From: Clostridiales bacterium
Lineage (GTDB): Bacteria; Bacillota_A; Clostridia; Saccharofermentanales; Saccharofermentanaceae
Assembly (NCBI GenBank): GCA_017649745.1
Contig: JAGCGE010000131.1
Coordinates: 1 to 27,217, forward strand
DNA length: 27,217 nt
Direction of reading: 5' to 3'
Shown: positions 7,056 through 13,324 of the stretch, in pieces
How positions within the stretch are numbered: position 1 is the stretch's first letter
Layout of the letters: each line of letters begins with the position of its first letter
Made by a program: the position numbers and the translations under genes
Notes under the pieces: generated by a model
Seen by the model: the letters and a program-made list of their open reading frames with translations, nothing else
Databases searched by the model: none
Told to the model about the DNA's origin: nothing

Positions 7056-7313
7056 TCACTCCTTATAAATTTTACTAGCTCCTCCTTCAAACCATGAAAT
7101 CGTGAGCATACCATTATTGTAATAGAAAATATAATCGTCCTCATTAAACTCGAGAACAAGATCTTTATAAGTTTGACGATCGACCATTACAGTACACCAG
7201 CATCTACCGTTTCTCATAGAGTCTATAATGGCCTCGTCAATATAATCTTTAATGTTGTTACTCTTTCTGTTCTTGAGAGTAAGCTCCCAAGCCTGTTCAG
7301 CTGTATATTTCAT
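7056..7313 (-). CDS. Hypothetical protein (85 aa)
   Basis: A helical N-terminus (AEQAWELTLKNRKSN, DYIDEAIIDSMRNG) is followed by strands (CWCTVMVD, YKDLVLEF, DDYIFYYNNGMLTISWFEG). The CWC motif is notable, but there is no second pair of cysteines. The start ATG 7313 follows GGAGGACTTAAAAA. The stop TGA sits in the next linker. No family is recognised. Confidence 0.75.
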   Translation of the reverse strand: MKYTAEQAWELTLKNRKSNNIKDYIDEAIIDSMRNGRCWCTVMVDRQTYKDLVLEFNEDDYIFYYNNGMLTISWFEGGASKIYKE

Positions 7314-7316
7314 TTT

Positions 7317-7514
7317 TTAAGTCCTCCTTGTAATTCTGATTACGAACTCGCCATTGTCAATCTTGGCGTTGAGCTCATAATTGTCTGGATTGTCTATAAT
7401 ATCGCGTATCATAGACTTCTGCTGAGGTTTCTTTTTTGGCTTTTTAATGTCATCATAAAGCTGCTCAACATAAGTCTCAGCAATCTTATCCTCTATTTTG
7501 TTTTTAAAGAACAT
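7317..7514 (-). CDS. Hypothetical protein, KVEDK / NNPDDYEL family, copy 2
   Basis: This 65-residue paralogue of the gene at 775-1053 keeps the start pattern KIEDKIAE and the core MIRDIIDNPDNYELNAKID then GEFVIRI, but lacks the last 25 residues of the other copy. The start ATG 7514 has GGAGGG seven or eight bases upstream, inside the end of the preceding gene, which it overlaps by 11 bases. The function is unknown. Confidence 0.78.
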   Translation of the reverse strand: MFFKNKIEDKIAETYVEQLYDDIKKPKKKPQQKSMIRDIIDNPDNYELNAKIDNGEFVIRITRRT

Positions 7515-8499
7515 CGTTTGACCCTCCGAATAACTCTTCTATTTCATCCTGCAATTTAATGTATCTAAGCAAGATCTGCTGAAGTTTAATGTTTTTGTTA
7601 GCTTCTTCGTAAGTTACATGAACTTTCCTAAGCTGGTAGTCGAAAATATCAGCCATAGAGCTCTGGATTTCATCTGTACACTTATGAGCAGTATAAGTAA
7701 GCTCCTTGAATAATTCATTTACATGATTTCTAGGATCATTTTCTGGATTAATCTCCATAGGTTCAGCAGGAACACCAAACAACTTATTAAGTCCTTCGTT
7801 AATACTTCGAGCCTGTTTCTGAAGCATCTCTGAGAACGAAGCAGGAGCATAATTAGTCGACATTACTGCATTTACTGCATTTTTCACGTCTTCCTCAGAT
7901 ACAAGATCATTCTCCTTAGGTGAATCCAAAATATCAGCAATACAATCAGGATTTTTCGTCTTTTCAGTGGCATTATTTGCTTCGATATCTTCATACTGCT
8001 TATCGATATAACGTCTAACAACTTCAGGAGTTACTACAGGCTTCTTATGCGAGTACTCAGTTGAAGTGTTCTTATACATGTTAGTATAAGATTCCTTATT
8101 GATGATATTGATCCAGCAAACATAATCATCAGTAGATGTAAAATTACGTGTCGGATTTACACTAGCATCTGGATACTCGCCTTCAAAACCTTCGAGCTTC
8201 TTGATAAAATCTTCGTTATAGATAGCAACACGTTTAATAGACGATTTAGTTACAGTGATTTTAGTCTTTTTAGAATTCGCCGTAGTACCCCTCGAAAAAT
8301 ACGGGCCACCAAACCTCTTTACTTCAGTTGTAAAGAATCTGAATGAAAGTTTTCCTGGAAATATAGTTACCTCTACAGCATTATACTTGTCTTTTATATG
8401 TGCTCTAGGCCCAAAAGTAATGTAAAGGCAATAAGGATTCTTTTTTGTTGATGTTTTAACCTTTGCAATTCTTACAGCATATTCAGCATTATAAGCCAT
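7504..8499 (-). CDS. Hypothetical phage protein (331 aa), first of the small-gene operon
   Basis: The N-terminal 120 residues are beta-rich and basic (YAVRIAKVKTSTKKN, VEVTIFPGKLSFRFFTTEV). The remainder is acidic and helical (EEDVKNAVNAVMS, SEMLQKQARSINEGLNKLFG). It is the first gene after a motif A copy at 8550-8567, so the downstream chain of genes may be read from there. The start ATG 8499 follows AAAAGGAGATAAACAT. I do not recognise the family; a DNA-binding N-terminus is possible but unproven. Confidence 0.8.
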   Translation of the reverse strand: MAYNAEYAVRIAKVKTSTKKNPYCLYITFGPRAHIKDKYNAVEVTIFPGKLSFRFFTTEVKRFGGPYFSRGTTANSKKTKITVTKSSIKRVAIYNEDFIKKLEGFEGEYPDASVNPTRNFTSTDDYVCWINIINKESYTNMYKNTSTEYSHKKPVVTPEVVRRYIDKQYEDIEANNATEKTKNPDCIADILDSPKENDLVSEEDVKNAVNAVMSTNYAPASFSEMLQKQARSINEGLNKLFGVPAEPMEINPENDPRNHVNELFKELTYTAHKCTDEIQSSMADIFDYQLRKVHVTYEEANKNIKLQQILLRYIKLQDEIEELFGGSNDVL

Positions 8500-8549
8500 A
8501 TGTTTATCTCCTTTTCATTAATTTACCATTTCTCATCGCATTCAAATAG

Positions 8550-8567
8550 AAAATATGTCAAAATCTT
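8550..8567 (-). promoter_or_regulatory. Motif A copy 1
   Basis: AAGATTTTGACATATTTT on the minus strand begins within the TAA stop of the lipoprotein gene and lies about 50 bases before the start of the 331-residue gene. No hairpin precedes this copy. The site is one of nine with the same orientation, each 5' of a gene. Confidence 0.55.
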
Positions 8568-9384
8568 AGTGGCCAAACCCTTCTATATACAGATCTAATA
8601 CTGTAATGCTTGTTATGCCACCTTCAAACTCTTTAGATAGAAATGAAATATCACCATTTAACCTAGGTTTATCTGGTAACTTATCCATATCTACAATAAA
8701 CTCTATTAGTTCTCCTTGAGAACCATACCATCCTTCTTTTTTCCAGCTCTTTTCTGTCCTTTTACAATCACACAGGACACAATGAAGCGTAGATCCGTTA
8801 GTCATTAAAATATCAACACATCTGCCTATATCTACTGACCTACCGCCTGCCCACATCGGCTCCAAAGCTATACAATAACGCTTTACACCATTTGGATCAA
8901 TCAAATACCTCATACCATTTTCATCTGTTTTCTCTTTTTCACGTAGCTTATACTCTACAGAATTTTTGTCAGTAATTTTTTGGTATCTAGCATAAGGCTT
9001 CCAAGTATGACCATTTGGATCATCTGTATACTTAGTACCAACTGCTCCTGTAGGATAAGGAACTGTTTTAGATGAATTAGATGGCTTTGGTGTAGGAGTT
9101 TTAGTTGGTTTAGGTGTTGGCGTCTTTGTAGGCTTTGGAGTCGCTGTAGGACTGGGGATTGGAGTAAAAGTAGGGGTTGCTGTAGGAATAGGTGTTGAAG
9201 TAGGAGTACATGTTGGTGTAGGTGTGCTAGTAGGTGTTAATGTTGGCGTATTAGTAGGCGTTACTGAAATACTAACCAAAGGTATAGAAATATCAGCATT
9301 TGACTGTTTCTCGCCTACGCTTTGACACGATATTACCATCGTTAACAACAGCATAAGTATACTCCCAAGTAGATACTTCTTCAC
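8566..9384 (-). CDS. Secreted lipoprotein with Thr-Pro stalk and DPBB-like domain (272 aa)
   Basis: The start is placed at GTG 9384 ([17 protein letters not shown]), nine bases after GAGAGG and sharing one base with the upstream TAG stop; a GTG at 9408 is the alternative. A lipobox VISC at residues 17-20 predicts lipid attachment at C20. Residues 45-105 are a low-complexity TPTPT / PKPTKTP stalk, long enough to cross the cell wall. The globular C-terminus contains [25 protein letters not shown] and [13 protein letters not shown], a pattern that from memory resembles double-psi beta-barrel (RlpA / 3D-like) domains. Phage lipoproteins often block superinfection, and that is a reasonable guess here. 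Confidence 0.85.
   Translation of the reverse strand: MKKYLLGSILMLLLTMVISCQSVGEKQSNADISIPLVSISVTPTNTPTLTPTSTPTPTCTPTSTPIPTATPTFTPIPSPTATPKPTKTPTPKPTKTPTPKPSNSSKTVPYPTGAVGTKYTDDPNGHTWKPYARYQKITDKNSVEYKLREKEKTDENGMRYLIDPNGVKRYCIALEPMWAGGRSVDIGRCVDILMTNGSTLHCVLCDCKRTEKSWKKEGWYGSQGELIEFIVDMDKLPDKPRLNGDISFLSKEFEGGITSITVLDLYIEGFGH
9075..9260 (-). repeat. Low-complexity Thr-Pro coding repeat
   Basis: Degenerate short tandem units of the ACACCTACA kind encode the TP stalk of the lipoprotein. Such tracts change length easily by slippage, so the stalk length may vary among related phages. Confidence 0.75.
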
Positions 9385-9601
9385 TAATGTTTGCCTCTCT
9401 TTCCCCACTGATTACGTTTCTTAAAATGGTCATTAAGTTGGCGATCATATCCGATAAGATCTTTCGCCTTCGCGATGTCTTTGTTATACTTCGCAAGCTT
9501 TTCATCGTGTCTCTTTTTCCACTCAATATACTTATCGCATGTAGAATGACAACTAGAAGTGTGCTCATCGCAGTAATAGCACGGGGTTTGATCTCGATCA
9601 T
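9384..9601 (-). CDS. Cys-rich CYYC protein with apparent frameshift near its start
   Basis: The frame ending at 9384 encodes TPCYYCDEHTSSCHSTCDKY followed by a charged helix, which from memory matches a common small phage family with C-x2-C...CH-x2-C cysteines. That frame has no good start. An ATG at 9601 has GGAGG upstream and overlaps the TGA of the preceding gene, as at several other junctions, but it leads MIEIKP into a different frame. The two frames would join by a one-base change at the four-C run (9583-9586). Either an indel, a recoding event or a non-ATG start (CTG at about 9608) explains this. The end of the gene is secure and the beginning is not. Confidence 0.6.
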
Positions 9602-9813
9602 ACAGTATTGACCTCCTTAAGTCCTTTGTTCCATTCGTCAATGGCCTTCTGTAAACCATCCTGCTTTCTAAACGTATCAGTGTATACTTGTGTAGTTCTG
9701 CAACATTTTTTGCATGTAATCCAGGAGAAGTTACCAAAATACTTTATTTGTGGGTAACCTCCTCCACATTTACATTGAGAAATATCAGTCCTGTTGCTCG
9801 TCTCCAGAATCAT
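9598..9813 (-). CDS. Lar-like zinc-ribbon protein (71 aa)
   Basis: The core CKCGGG...WITCKKCC...AIDEWNKG follows the restriction-alleviation (Lar) family pattern CxxCGG...CxxC...AI..WN. Proteins of this family are named for relief of type I restriction in the Rac prophage; many phage copies are untested. One cysteine pair reads CKC rather than CPFC, so metal binding may differ. The start is ATG 9813 (MILETSNRTD), six bases after GAGGAGG and inside the upstream gene. The linker 25 bases downstream (TGATATTT followed by CTC instead of ATG) has lost its own start. Confidence 0.68.
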   Translation of the reverse strand: MILETSNRTDISQCKCGGGYPQIKYFGNFSWITCKKCCRTTQVYTDTFRKQDGLQKAIDEWNKGLKEVNTV

Positions 9814-9919
9814 CTGTATCCTCCTCTTCATCATTGTACATACAGCCTACTACCCAATAAGAGCATTCATCTTTTTTCTTATCATAGCATTGACAGGTTA
9901 GACAACGTTCTGAGTACAT
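9785..9919 (-). CDS. Cys-rich acidic microprotein (44 aa)
   Basis: The frame reads MYSERCLTCQCYDKKKDECS then YWVVGCMYND and an acidic tail EEEDTDDSGDEQQD. Five cysteines in the first 26 residues (C6, C9, C11, C19, C26) could hold a metal. The start ATG 9919 follows GGAGGAATGATATTTT, the linker with an extra T. It overlaps the start of the Lar-like gene by 29 bases. The function is unknown. Confidence 0.72.
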   Translation of the reverse strand: MYSERCLTCQCYDKKKDECSYWVVGCMYNDEEEDTDDSGDEQQD

Positions 9920-9935
9920 AAAATATCATTCCTCC

Positions 9936-10073
9936 TTACATTAGACTTTCATCAACGACGATTCCATGTTCAACCAGATAATCAGCAAGATCATCTAGAT
10001 TATCGAACAAACCCTGATTCTTAGCCTCTTCAAGAATAGAAGAAATGTACTCCTTAATCAAAATATCATCCAT
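9936..10073 (-). CDS. Small acidic helical protein (45 aa)
   Basis: The start is ATG 10073 (MDDILIKEYISSILEEAKNQ), set by AAGGAGGTTTCAA; the longer frame to 10145 runs through the preceding gene. The sequence is acidic and helical and ends VEHGIVVDESLM. The TAA stop is followed directly by GGAGG. No family is recognised. Confidence 0.7.
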   Translation of the reverse strand: MDDILIKEYISSILEEAKNQGLFDNLDDLADYLVEHGIVVDESLM

Positions 10074-10374
10074 TTGAAACCTCCTTATTTTTACCTGTTT
10101 CTTCAATAATTTCGCAAATATACGCTTCAATTCTTTGTCTATCATTGTCTGTAACTTTAACTAAAACACTGAAAACGATAGTATGTGATGCCTCATATAG
10201 GCCAATCATATACCATCTACATTGTTCATACAGATCAAGGATTCTTGTTGTTGCGTTTTTGCTATACTTTGGAACATTTTCAATCTGTCTATTGAACTCT
10301 AATACATGCTCAGCTGCAGATCTAGATACCTGCGTAGCCAAGTTATAACAATTGTATAAATATTTGATCGTCAT
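10066..10374 (-). CDS. Hypothetical helical protein (102 aa)
   Basis: The start is ATG 10374 (MTIKYLYNCYNLATQV), five bases after GGAGG; an in-frame ATG at 10386 itself overlaps that ribosome site. The protein is mainly helical (AAEHVLEFNRQIENVPKY, RILDLYEQCRWYM). Motif A at 10392-10408 lies only 18 bases upstream, leaving almost no leader. The gene overlaps the next by eight bases. The function is unknown. Confidence 0.74.
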   Translation of the reverse strand: MTIKYLYNCYNLATQVSRSAAEHVLEFNRQIENVPKYSKNATTRILDLYEQCRWYMIGLYEASHTIVFSVLVKVTDNDRQRIEAYICEIIEETGKNKEVSNG

Positions 10375-10391
10375 AATACCCTCCATAACTG

Positions 10392-10408
10392 AAAATATGT
10401 CAAAATCT
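10392..10408 (-). promoter_or_regulatory. Motif A copy 2
   Basis: AGATTTTGACATATTTT, preceded by the terminator hairpin at 10418-10443 and followed within 18 bases by the ATG of the 102-residue gene. If TTGACA were a -35 box, transcription would start inside the coding region. This copy therefore argues for a compact promoter or another kind of signal. Confidence 0.55.
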
Positions 10409-10417
10409 CGAAAAGCT

Positions 10418-10443
10418 TATAGGGACTGTTTCCAATCCCTATA
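10418..10443 (-). terminator. Hairpin terminator after the 123-residue gene
   Basis: The stem TATAGGGA / TCCCTATA encloses TTGGAAACAG and is followed by GCTTTTC. It belongs to a set of four hairpins with a TTGG(G)AAAC(C)AG loop. Confidence 0.65.
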
Positions 10444-10471
10444 AACAAGCTCTTGTCCGTTTAGTCTAATC

Positions 10472-10843
10472 CTACTTCTCAGTAGGCTCAACCTTCTTCT
10501 TACTAGCCTTCTTCTTAGGCTTCGGCTTTTCCTCTACTACTTCCTCCGGCTCTTCTGCCGGTTCCTCATCAGTCTTCTTACCGAAGAACTTCATAAAACC
10601 GTTCTTCACGGCCTTACCTGCCTTCTTAACGCCCTCTACAACGGGCTTAGCAACGTGCTTAACTACTTCGTACCCAATAAATGCGGTACCTACCAAACTG
10701 GTTCCTAATACCAAACCTGTTCCAATCTTTTCCTTTCTCGTCCACGTATCTGTGGCCGGATCATAAACCTCCTCAACGGGGTTCTCGTTCTCAACTACTG
10801 CTACTTCCTCATTTGCTACTACATTCTCATTAAAATCTGCCAT
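10472..10843 (-). CDS. Membrane protein with acidic and Lys-rich ends (123 aa)
   Basis: An acidic N-terminus (residues 1-35) precedes one membrane segment near residues 40-60 (GTGLVLGTSLVGTAFIGYEV), then a basic amphipathic stretch VVEGVKKAGKAVKNGFMKFF and a low-complexity tail of Glu/Pro then Lys (KPKPKKKASKKK). The start ATG 10843 follows AAAAGGAGACACAAAA. It has its own motif B at 10909-10938 and its own terminator, so it is a single-gene unit. The function is unknown; high expression is likely from its strong signals. Confidence 0.8.
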   Translation of the reverse strand: MADFNENVVANEEVAVVENENPVEEVYDPATDTWTRKEKIGTGLVLGTSLVGTAFIGYEVVKHVAKPVVEGVKKAGKAVKNGFMKFFGKKTDEEPAEEPEEVVEEKPKPKKKASKKKVEPTEK

Positions 10844-10908
10844 TTTTGTGTCTCCTTTTCTTTTGTTTAAAATTTTGTTAATATTACTCTGCGGTACAAC
10901 TAATCCGC

Positions 10909-10938
10909 TTCATTAATGTCGTTGATTCTACCGCGAAA
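10909..10938 (-). promoter_or_regulatory. Motif B copy 1
   Basis: TTTCGCGGTAGAATC followed after seven bases by TTAATGAA. It begins directly after the TAA stop of the 248-residue gene. The next bases form a hairpin, GCGG / CCGC, at 10891-10908, ahead of the 123-residue gene. Confidence 0.65.
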
Positions 10939-11685
10939 TTACAGTACTTTCGGAACGTCAGAATATCTTATAGCCCTACAAGGCGCTCCATTAGGCAGCT
11001 CTTCAGTGCCTGTAAGTACGATTCTGCACCCTCTTTGAAGGCTATCAAGACCATTCCAGCCAAATTCCTTAGCCATACTATAAGAATCATACATCTGATC
11101 TTTACGTTCAATATCGTAATAAAAGTCAGACAAATATACTTTTTCACCAATATACAGTCTTTTAGCTACCTTTGTCCACGCATTGAGAATATCACTCTCT
11201 CTACAATAGAAATATGCTCCACTAAATGTATCTTTCCACCAGAATTCACCAGTAATGTCGGGCATTACACTATTATTTGTAGTTGCCTTTTCATTTGTAA
11301 CGTCTTTCATGGCTTCTTTAGTGATTTCATTTGCTTTATCGTCTCCTAAGCTTTCTCTCATCTTTCTTTCGAGAGCTTCATACTCCTGTTTAGCACTTGT
11401 GAGACCTAAAGTAAGTTCTGCGATTGTCTTCTTGGACTCTTTAAGAGATCCAAAACCTGCCATTTCAGTCAATACTACAGTTGCTGCCACTGGTGCAAGA
11501 TTTGTAAAAATATCAATCTTTGTAAATTCACCATTATCGATCTTCTTCTGAAGATTCATGCCCGCTTTAACGGACACACCAGCTGTTACAACTACACCTA
11601 CTGCATTTGCATACATTAAGGTTTTCGCCTTATCCTTTGTAACTGCATTTTCTACTTTTCGTACCGACTTAAGAAATTTACTCAT
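10939..11685 (-). CDS. Phage membrane protein, possibly DUF6353-like (248 aa)
   Basis: Two hydrophobic segments lie near residues 24-45 (MYANAVGVVVTAGVSVKAGM) and 60-82 (TNLAPVAATVVLTEMAGFG). A coiled region follows (SAKQEYEALERKMRESLGDD), then a conserved-looking C-terminal domain with FSGAYFYC, VYLSDFYYDI and KEFGWNGLD. From memory the layout of two N-terminal helices and an NEFY / GW-type C-terminal domain resembles DUF6353 of gut Firmicute phages. The start ATG 11685 follows AAGGAGG and overlaps the upstream gene by eight bases (ATGAGTAA). No terminator follows; motif B starts at the stop codon. Confidence 0.77.
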   Translation of the reverse strand: MSKFLKSVRKVENAVTKDKAKTLMYANAVGVVVTAGVSVKAGMNLQKKIDNGEFTKIDIFTNLAPVAATVVLTEMAGFGSLKESKKTIAELTLGLTSAKQEYEALERKMRESLGDDKANEITKEAMKDVTNEKATTNNSVMPDITGEFWWKDTFSGAYFYCRESDILNAWTKVAKRLYIGEKVYLSDFYYDIERKDQMYDSYSMAKEFGWNGLDSLQRGCRIVLTGTEELPNGAPCRAIRYSDVPKVL

Positions 11686-11908
11686 TTTTATTAGCCTCCT
11701 TGATACCTAATAAAGTGTTAAATTTGTTTGTAGGAAACTCAAAAGGTTCCTGAATAACATTTTCATAAAATTTTGACTCAAGATTCTTTACTCGTCTCTT
11801 AAGCTCCTCAATTTCCTGATCTTTTGCTTCGTTTTCTTCCTTATTAGACATATAGTCACATACGAGCCCAAGACCAGCTGCTGCCATACCTAAAAGTCCC
11901 CATTTCAT
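11678..11908 (-). CDS. Membrane-anchored coiled-coil protein (76 aa)
   Basis: The start is ATG 11908 (MKWGLLGMAAAGLGLVCDYM), after AAAAGGAGGATTTTATTT; the longer frame adds leader sequence only. One short membrane helix occupies residues 3-20. A charged coiled coil follows (KDQEIEELKRRVKNLESKFY). It is co-transcribed and overlaps with the 248-residue membrane protein. Its leader carries a hairpin identical to the one at 12812-12838. Confidence 0.75.
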   Translation of the reverse strand: MKWGLLGMAAAGLGLVCDYMSNKEENEAKDQEIEELKRRVKNLESKFYENVIQEPFEFPTNKFNTLLGIKEANKNE

Positions 11909-11938
11909 AAATAAAATCCTCCTTTTGTTCAAAAGTTT

Positions 11939-11965
11939 AGAGGACTGGTTTCCCAATCCCCTAAA
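11939..11965 (-). promoter_or_regulatory. Leader hairpin, repeat copy 1
   Basis: The minus strand reads AGGGGATTGG, loop GAAA, CCAGTCCTCT, a 10-bp stem using G-T wobbles. The same hairpin and the following CTTTTGAACAAAAGGAG recur at 12805-12838, in each case directly before a ribosome site. It may stabilise the mRNA or control translation. Confidence 0.6.
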
Positions 11966-12001
11966 ATACTTATTTTAGCTTTTCTCAATCCTTTCGAACT
12001 G

Positions 12002-12019
12002 AAAATATGTCAAAATCTT
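12002..12019 (-). promoter_or_regulatory. Motif A copy 3
   Basis: AAGATTTTGACATATTTT follows the short hairpin that contains the stop codon of the 167-residue gene. It lies upstream of the 76-residue membrane gene. Confidence 0.55.
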
Positions 12020-12035
12020 GGGTTACTTAACACCC
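12020..12035 (-). terminator. Hairpin containing the stop codon of the 167-aa gene
   Basis: GGGT / ACCC pair around an eight-base loop that holds the TAA stop, and AAGATTTT follows. The stem is weak, but the arrangement matches other unit ends in this region. Confidence 0.45.
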
Positions 12036-12526
12036 ATTTTCCTCTCAAATTTCTGCACAATACCGTGTACATCCATTCCGCTTCTAATTGCCTGCTTCTC
12101 GCCTTCAGTTGCGAGATACTTTTCTTCTTCAATACCTTTAGCGACTTCCATATTCTTTCTAGCCGCGTTAATACTAACTGCCGTTGTTACACCTCCAACG
12201 ACCCAACCTCCTAACGTCTTCAACCCATCATACCAACGAGTCTTTTTCGTTTCTTTAGCTGTTGCCTCAAGCTTTTCAATCTCAAGGTTCAATTTCTCAA
12301 TTTCCATCTTCATCTGATCACTCATATACGCGTGATCATTCGTGCTTACGACTTCATTCAAAGTCTTTGCTAAATCTCTTAATCTTGCTTCTGCAATTCT
12401 CCTTTCTTCATCTGTGCTTTCTTCATTATTAAATACTGCTCTTTCATACTGAATCGAGTCAATTAATGACTCAACCAACTCCTTTCTTGCTTTTAACTCA
12501 ACTCCTACTGTTACATCACTTAACAT
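12023..12526 (-). CDS. Coiled-coil membrane-associated protein (167 aa)
   Basis: The start is ATG 12526 (MLSDVTVGVELKARKELVES), after AAAGGAGTAAAAGT; the longer frame extends back through the promoter element. A long helical, coiled-coil-prone body (KMEIEKLNLEIEKLEATAKE) precedes one hydrophobic segment (LKTLGGWVVGGVTTAVSINA) and another charged helix. The gene has its own motif B at 12576-12604 inside the end of the preceding gene. The function is unknown. Confidence 0.78.
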   Translation of the reverse strand: MLSDVTVGVELKARKELVESLIDSIQYERAVFNNEESTDEERRIAEARLRDLAKTLNEVVSTNDHAYMSDQMKMEIEKLNLEIEKLEATAKETKKTRWYDGLKTLGGWVVGGVTTAVSINAARKNMEVAKGIEEEKYLATEGEKQAIRSGMDVHGIVQKFERKMGVK

Positions 12527-12556
12527 ACTTTTACTCCTTTCTGTTTTAAAAAATAT

Positions 12557-12576
12557 AAGGCTATTCACTACGCCTT
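12557..12576 (-). promoter_or_regulatory. Leader hairpin after motif B
   Basis: AAGGC / GCCTT pair around GTAGTGAATA, immediately after the TAATGAA part of motif B, and overlapping the stop codon of the 75-residue gene. It would form the 5' end region of the mRNA for the 167-residue protein. Confidence 0.5.
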
Positions 12577-12788
12577 TCATTATCGTCATTGATTCTACCG
12601 CGAATTTTAAACACAACATAATGAAAATTTGCCATGTCCTTAAATTGCATATTAAATTCTATTGACGGCTTGTCATTTTCAAATATCAATGCGCCTGCGA
12701 TAGGGAATTTCGATTTCTTAGACTTTCTTCCTAAGATAAAACATACGATCATAATGCCTATAAGGCATACTATTTGTGTTGAATTCAT
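12561..12788 (-). CDS. Small membrane-anchored protein (75 aa)
   Basis: An N-terminal membrane helix (residues 5-20, IVCLIGIMIVCFILGR) is followed by basic residues KSKKSK and a beta-rich soluble part (GALIFENDKPSIEF, FHYVVFKIRG). From memory, short one-helix proteins ending in a strand such as HYVVFKI are common in Firmicute phages. The start ATG 12788 follows AAAAGGAGAAAAGA. The last 15 codons (IRGRINDDNERRSE and stop) also form motif B for the next gene. Confidence 0.78.
   Translation of the reverse strand: MNSTQIVCLIGIMIVCFILGRKSKKSKFPIAGALIFENDKPSIEFNMQFKDMANFHYVVFKIRGRINDDNERRSE
12576..12604 (-). promoter_or_regulatory. Motif B copy 2, inside a coding end
   Basis: TTCGCGGTAGAATC followed by TAATGAA, lying wholly within the last codons of the 75-residue gene. 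It drives, if it is a promoter, the 167-residue gene. Confidence 0.62.
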
Positions 12789-12811
12789 TCTTTTCTCCTT
12801 TTGTTCAAAAG

Positions 12812-12838
12812 TTTAGAGGACTGGTTTCCCAATCCCCT
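12812..12838 (-). promoter_or_regulatory. Leader hairpin, repeat copy 2
   Basis: Same stem-loop as at 11939-11965 (AGGGGATTGG, GAAA, CCAGTCCTCT), here starting directly at the end of motif A and ending 12 bases before AAAAGGAG. The exact repeat of about 40 bases suggests a copied leader cassette. Confidence 0.6.
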
Positions 12839-12856
12839 AAAATATGTCAAAATCTT
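12839..12856 (-). promoter_or_regulatory. Motif A copy 4
   Basis: AAGATTTTGACATATTTT is followed with no gap by a leader hairpin and then the 75-residue gene. No motif B intervenes, so if this unit has its own promoter, motif A is the visible candidate. Confidence 0.57.
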
Positions 12857-12861
12857 TTATT

Positions 12862-12876
12862 TTATCTCTTCTTCAT
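12862..12876 (-). other. Possible minigene MKKR
   Basis: ATG AAG AAG AGA TAA preceded by GAAGGAGAATGATT, a good ribosome site. It follows the 47-residue gene and precedes motif A. It may be a remnant, a regulatory minigene, or chance. Confidence 0.25.
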
Positions 12877-12878
12877 AA

Positions 12879-13022
12879 TCATTCTCCTTCTTCAACATCT
12901 ATGCATGAAACTACTGCACATGCTATAATACAAATTATCGGCCCCCCGAACAATAATGCTACTACGGGAATACCAATTTTTATCAACTTTTTAATTCCTT
13001 TTCCGTTTGCTTTGAAACTCAT
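12879..13022 (-). CDS. Single-pass membrane microprotein (47 aa)
   Basis: The frame reads MSFKANGKGIKKLIKIG, then a hydrophobic segment IPVVALLFGGPIICIIACAV, then SCIDVEEGE. The basic start and acidic end predict one membrane helix with the N-terminus inside. The start ATG 13022 overlaps the TGA of the upstream gene and follows GGAGG by ten bases. A plus-strand frame over the same bases has no ribosome site and is a shadow. Confidence 0.72.
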   Translation of the reverse strand: MSFKANGKGIKKLIKIGIPVVALLFGGPIICIIACAVVSCIDVEEGE

Positions 13023-13204
13023 CTTTCAAATGCCTCCTTTCTTGTTTCAAACTCTCGTTTGCTTGTTTCTTCGATCATTACGATCATTTTACTTACTGTG
13101 TCTCTTACTACTTCTACAAATTCCTGACTTTCGTCTGGATTTCCTTTAAACTTGTAACTAATGTTACCACAATTTGCTACCTTTCCTTTAATTTTCATTA
13201 CCAT
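13019..13204 (-). CDS. Hypothetical small protein (61 aa)
   Basis: A beta-rich start (VMKIKGKVANCGNISYKFKG) leads to a helical end (FVEVVRDTVSKMIVMIEETS, REFETRKEAFER). The start ATG 13204 follows AAAAGGAGGTATATTTAAAG, with a second ATG two codons later. Motif A and motif B both lie upstream. The gene is coupled to the 47-residue membrane protein by an ATGA overlap. Confidence 0.72.
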   Translation of the reverse strand: MVMKIKGKVANCGNISYKFKGNPDESQEFVEVVRDTVSKMIVMIEETSKREFETRKEAFER

Positions 13205-13257
13205 CTTTAAATATACCTCCTTTTTTATTTTATCTATATAATGCGTAATACAACCGC

Positions 13258-13287
13258 TTCATTAAGGAGGCTGATTCTGTCGCGAAA
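13258..13287 (-). promoter_or_regulatory. Motif B copy 3
   Basis: TTTCGCGACAGAATC followed by TTAATGAA, ahead of the 61-residue gene. A weak GCG / CGC leader hairpin follows at 13243-13257. Thirty-seven bases separate it from motif A upstream. Confidence 0.62.
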
Positions 13288-13324
13288 CTTACGTAGTAAG
13301 TCCGCTTTTCACTACGTTCAAACT

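Noticed and set aside
341..7056. CATAAATATCA on the plus strand read as T4-type late promoters (TATAAATA)
   Set aside because: The string is the reverse of the TGATATTTATG start linker, would point against every gene, and lacks the first T of the T4 late box.
9293..9601. Minus-strand frame starting MIEIKPRAITAM as a complete gene
   Set aside because: Only its start looks real. Beyond the C4 run the competing frame carries the conserved CYYC and CHSTC cysteines, and this frame runs on into the lipoprotein gene.
12844..13149. Plus-strand frame of 101 codons
   Set aside because: It has no ribosome site, lies opposite two coupled minus-strand genes with good ribosome sites, and would be the only plus-strand gene in the window.
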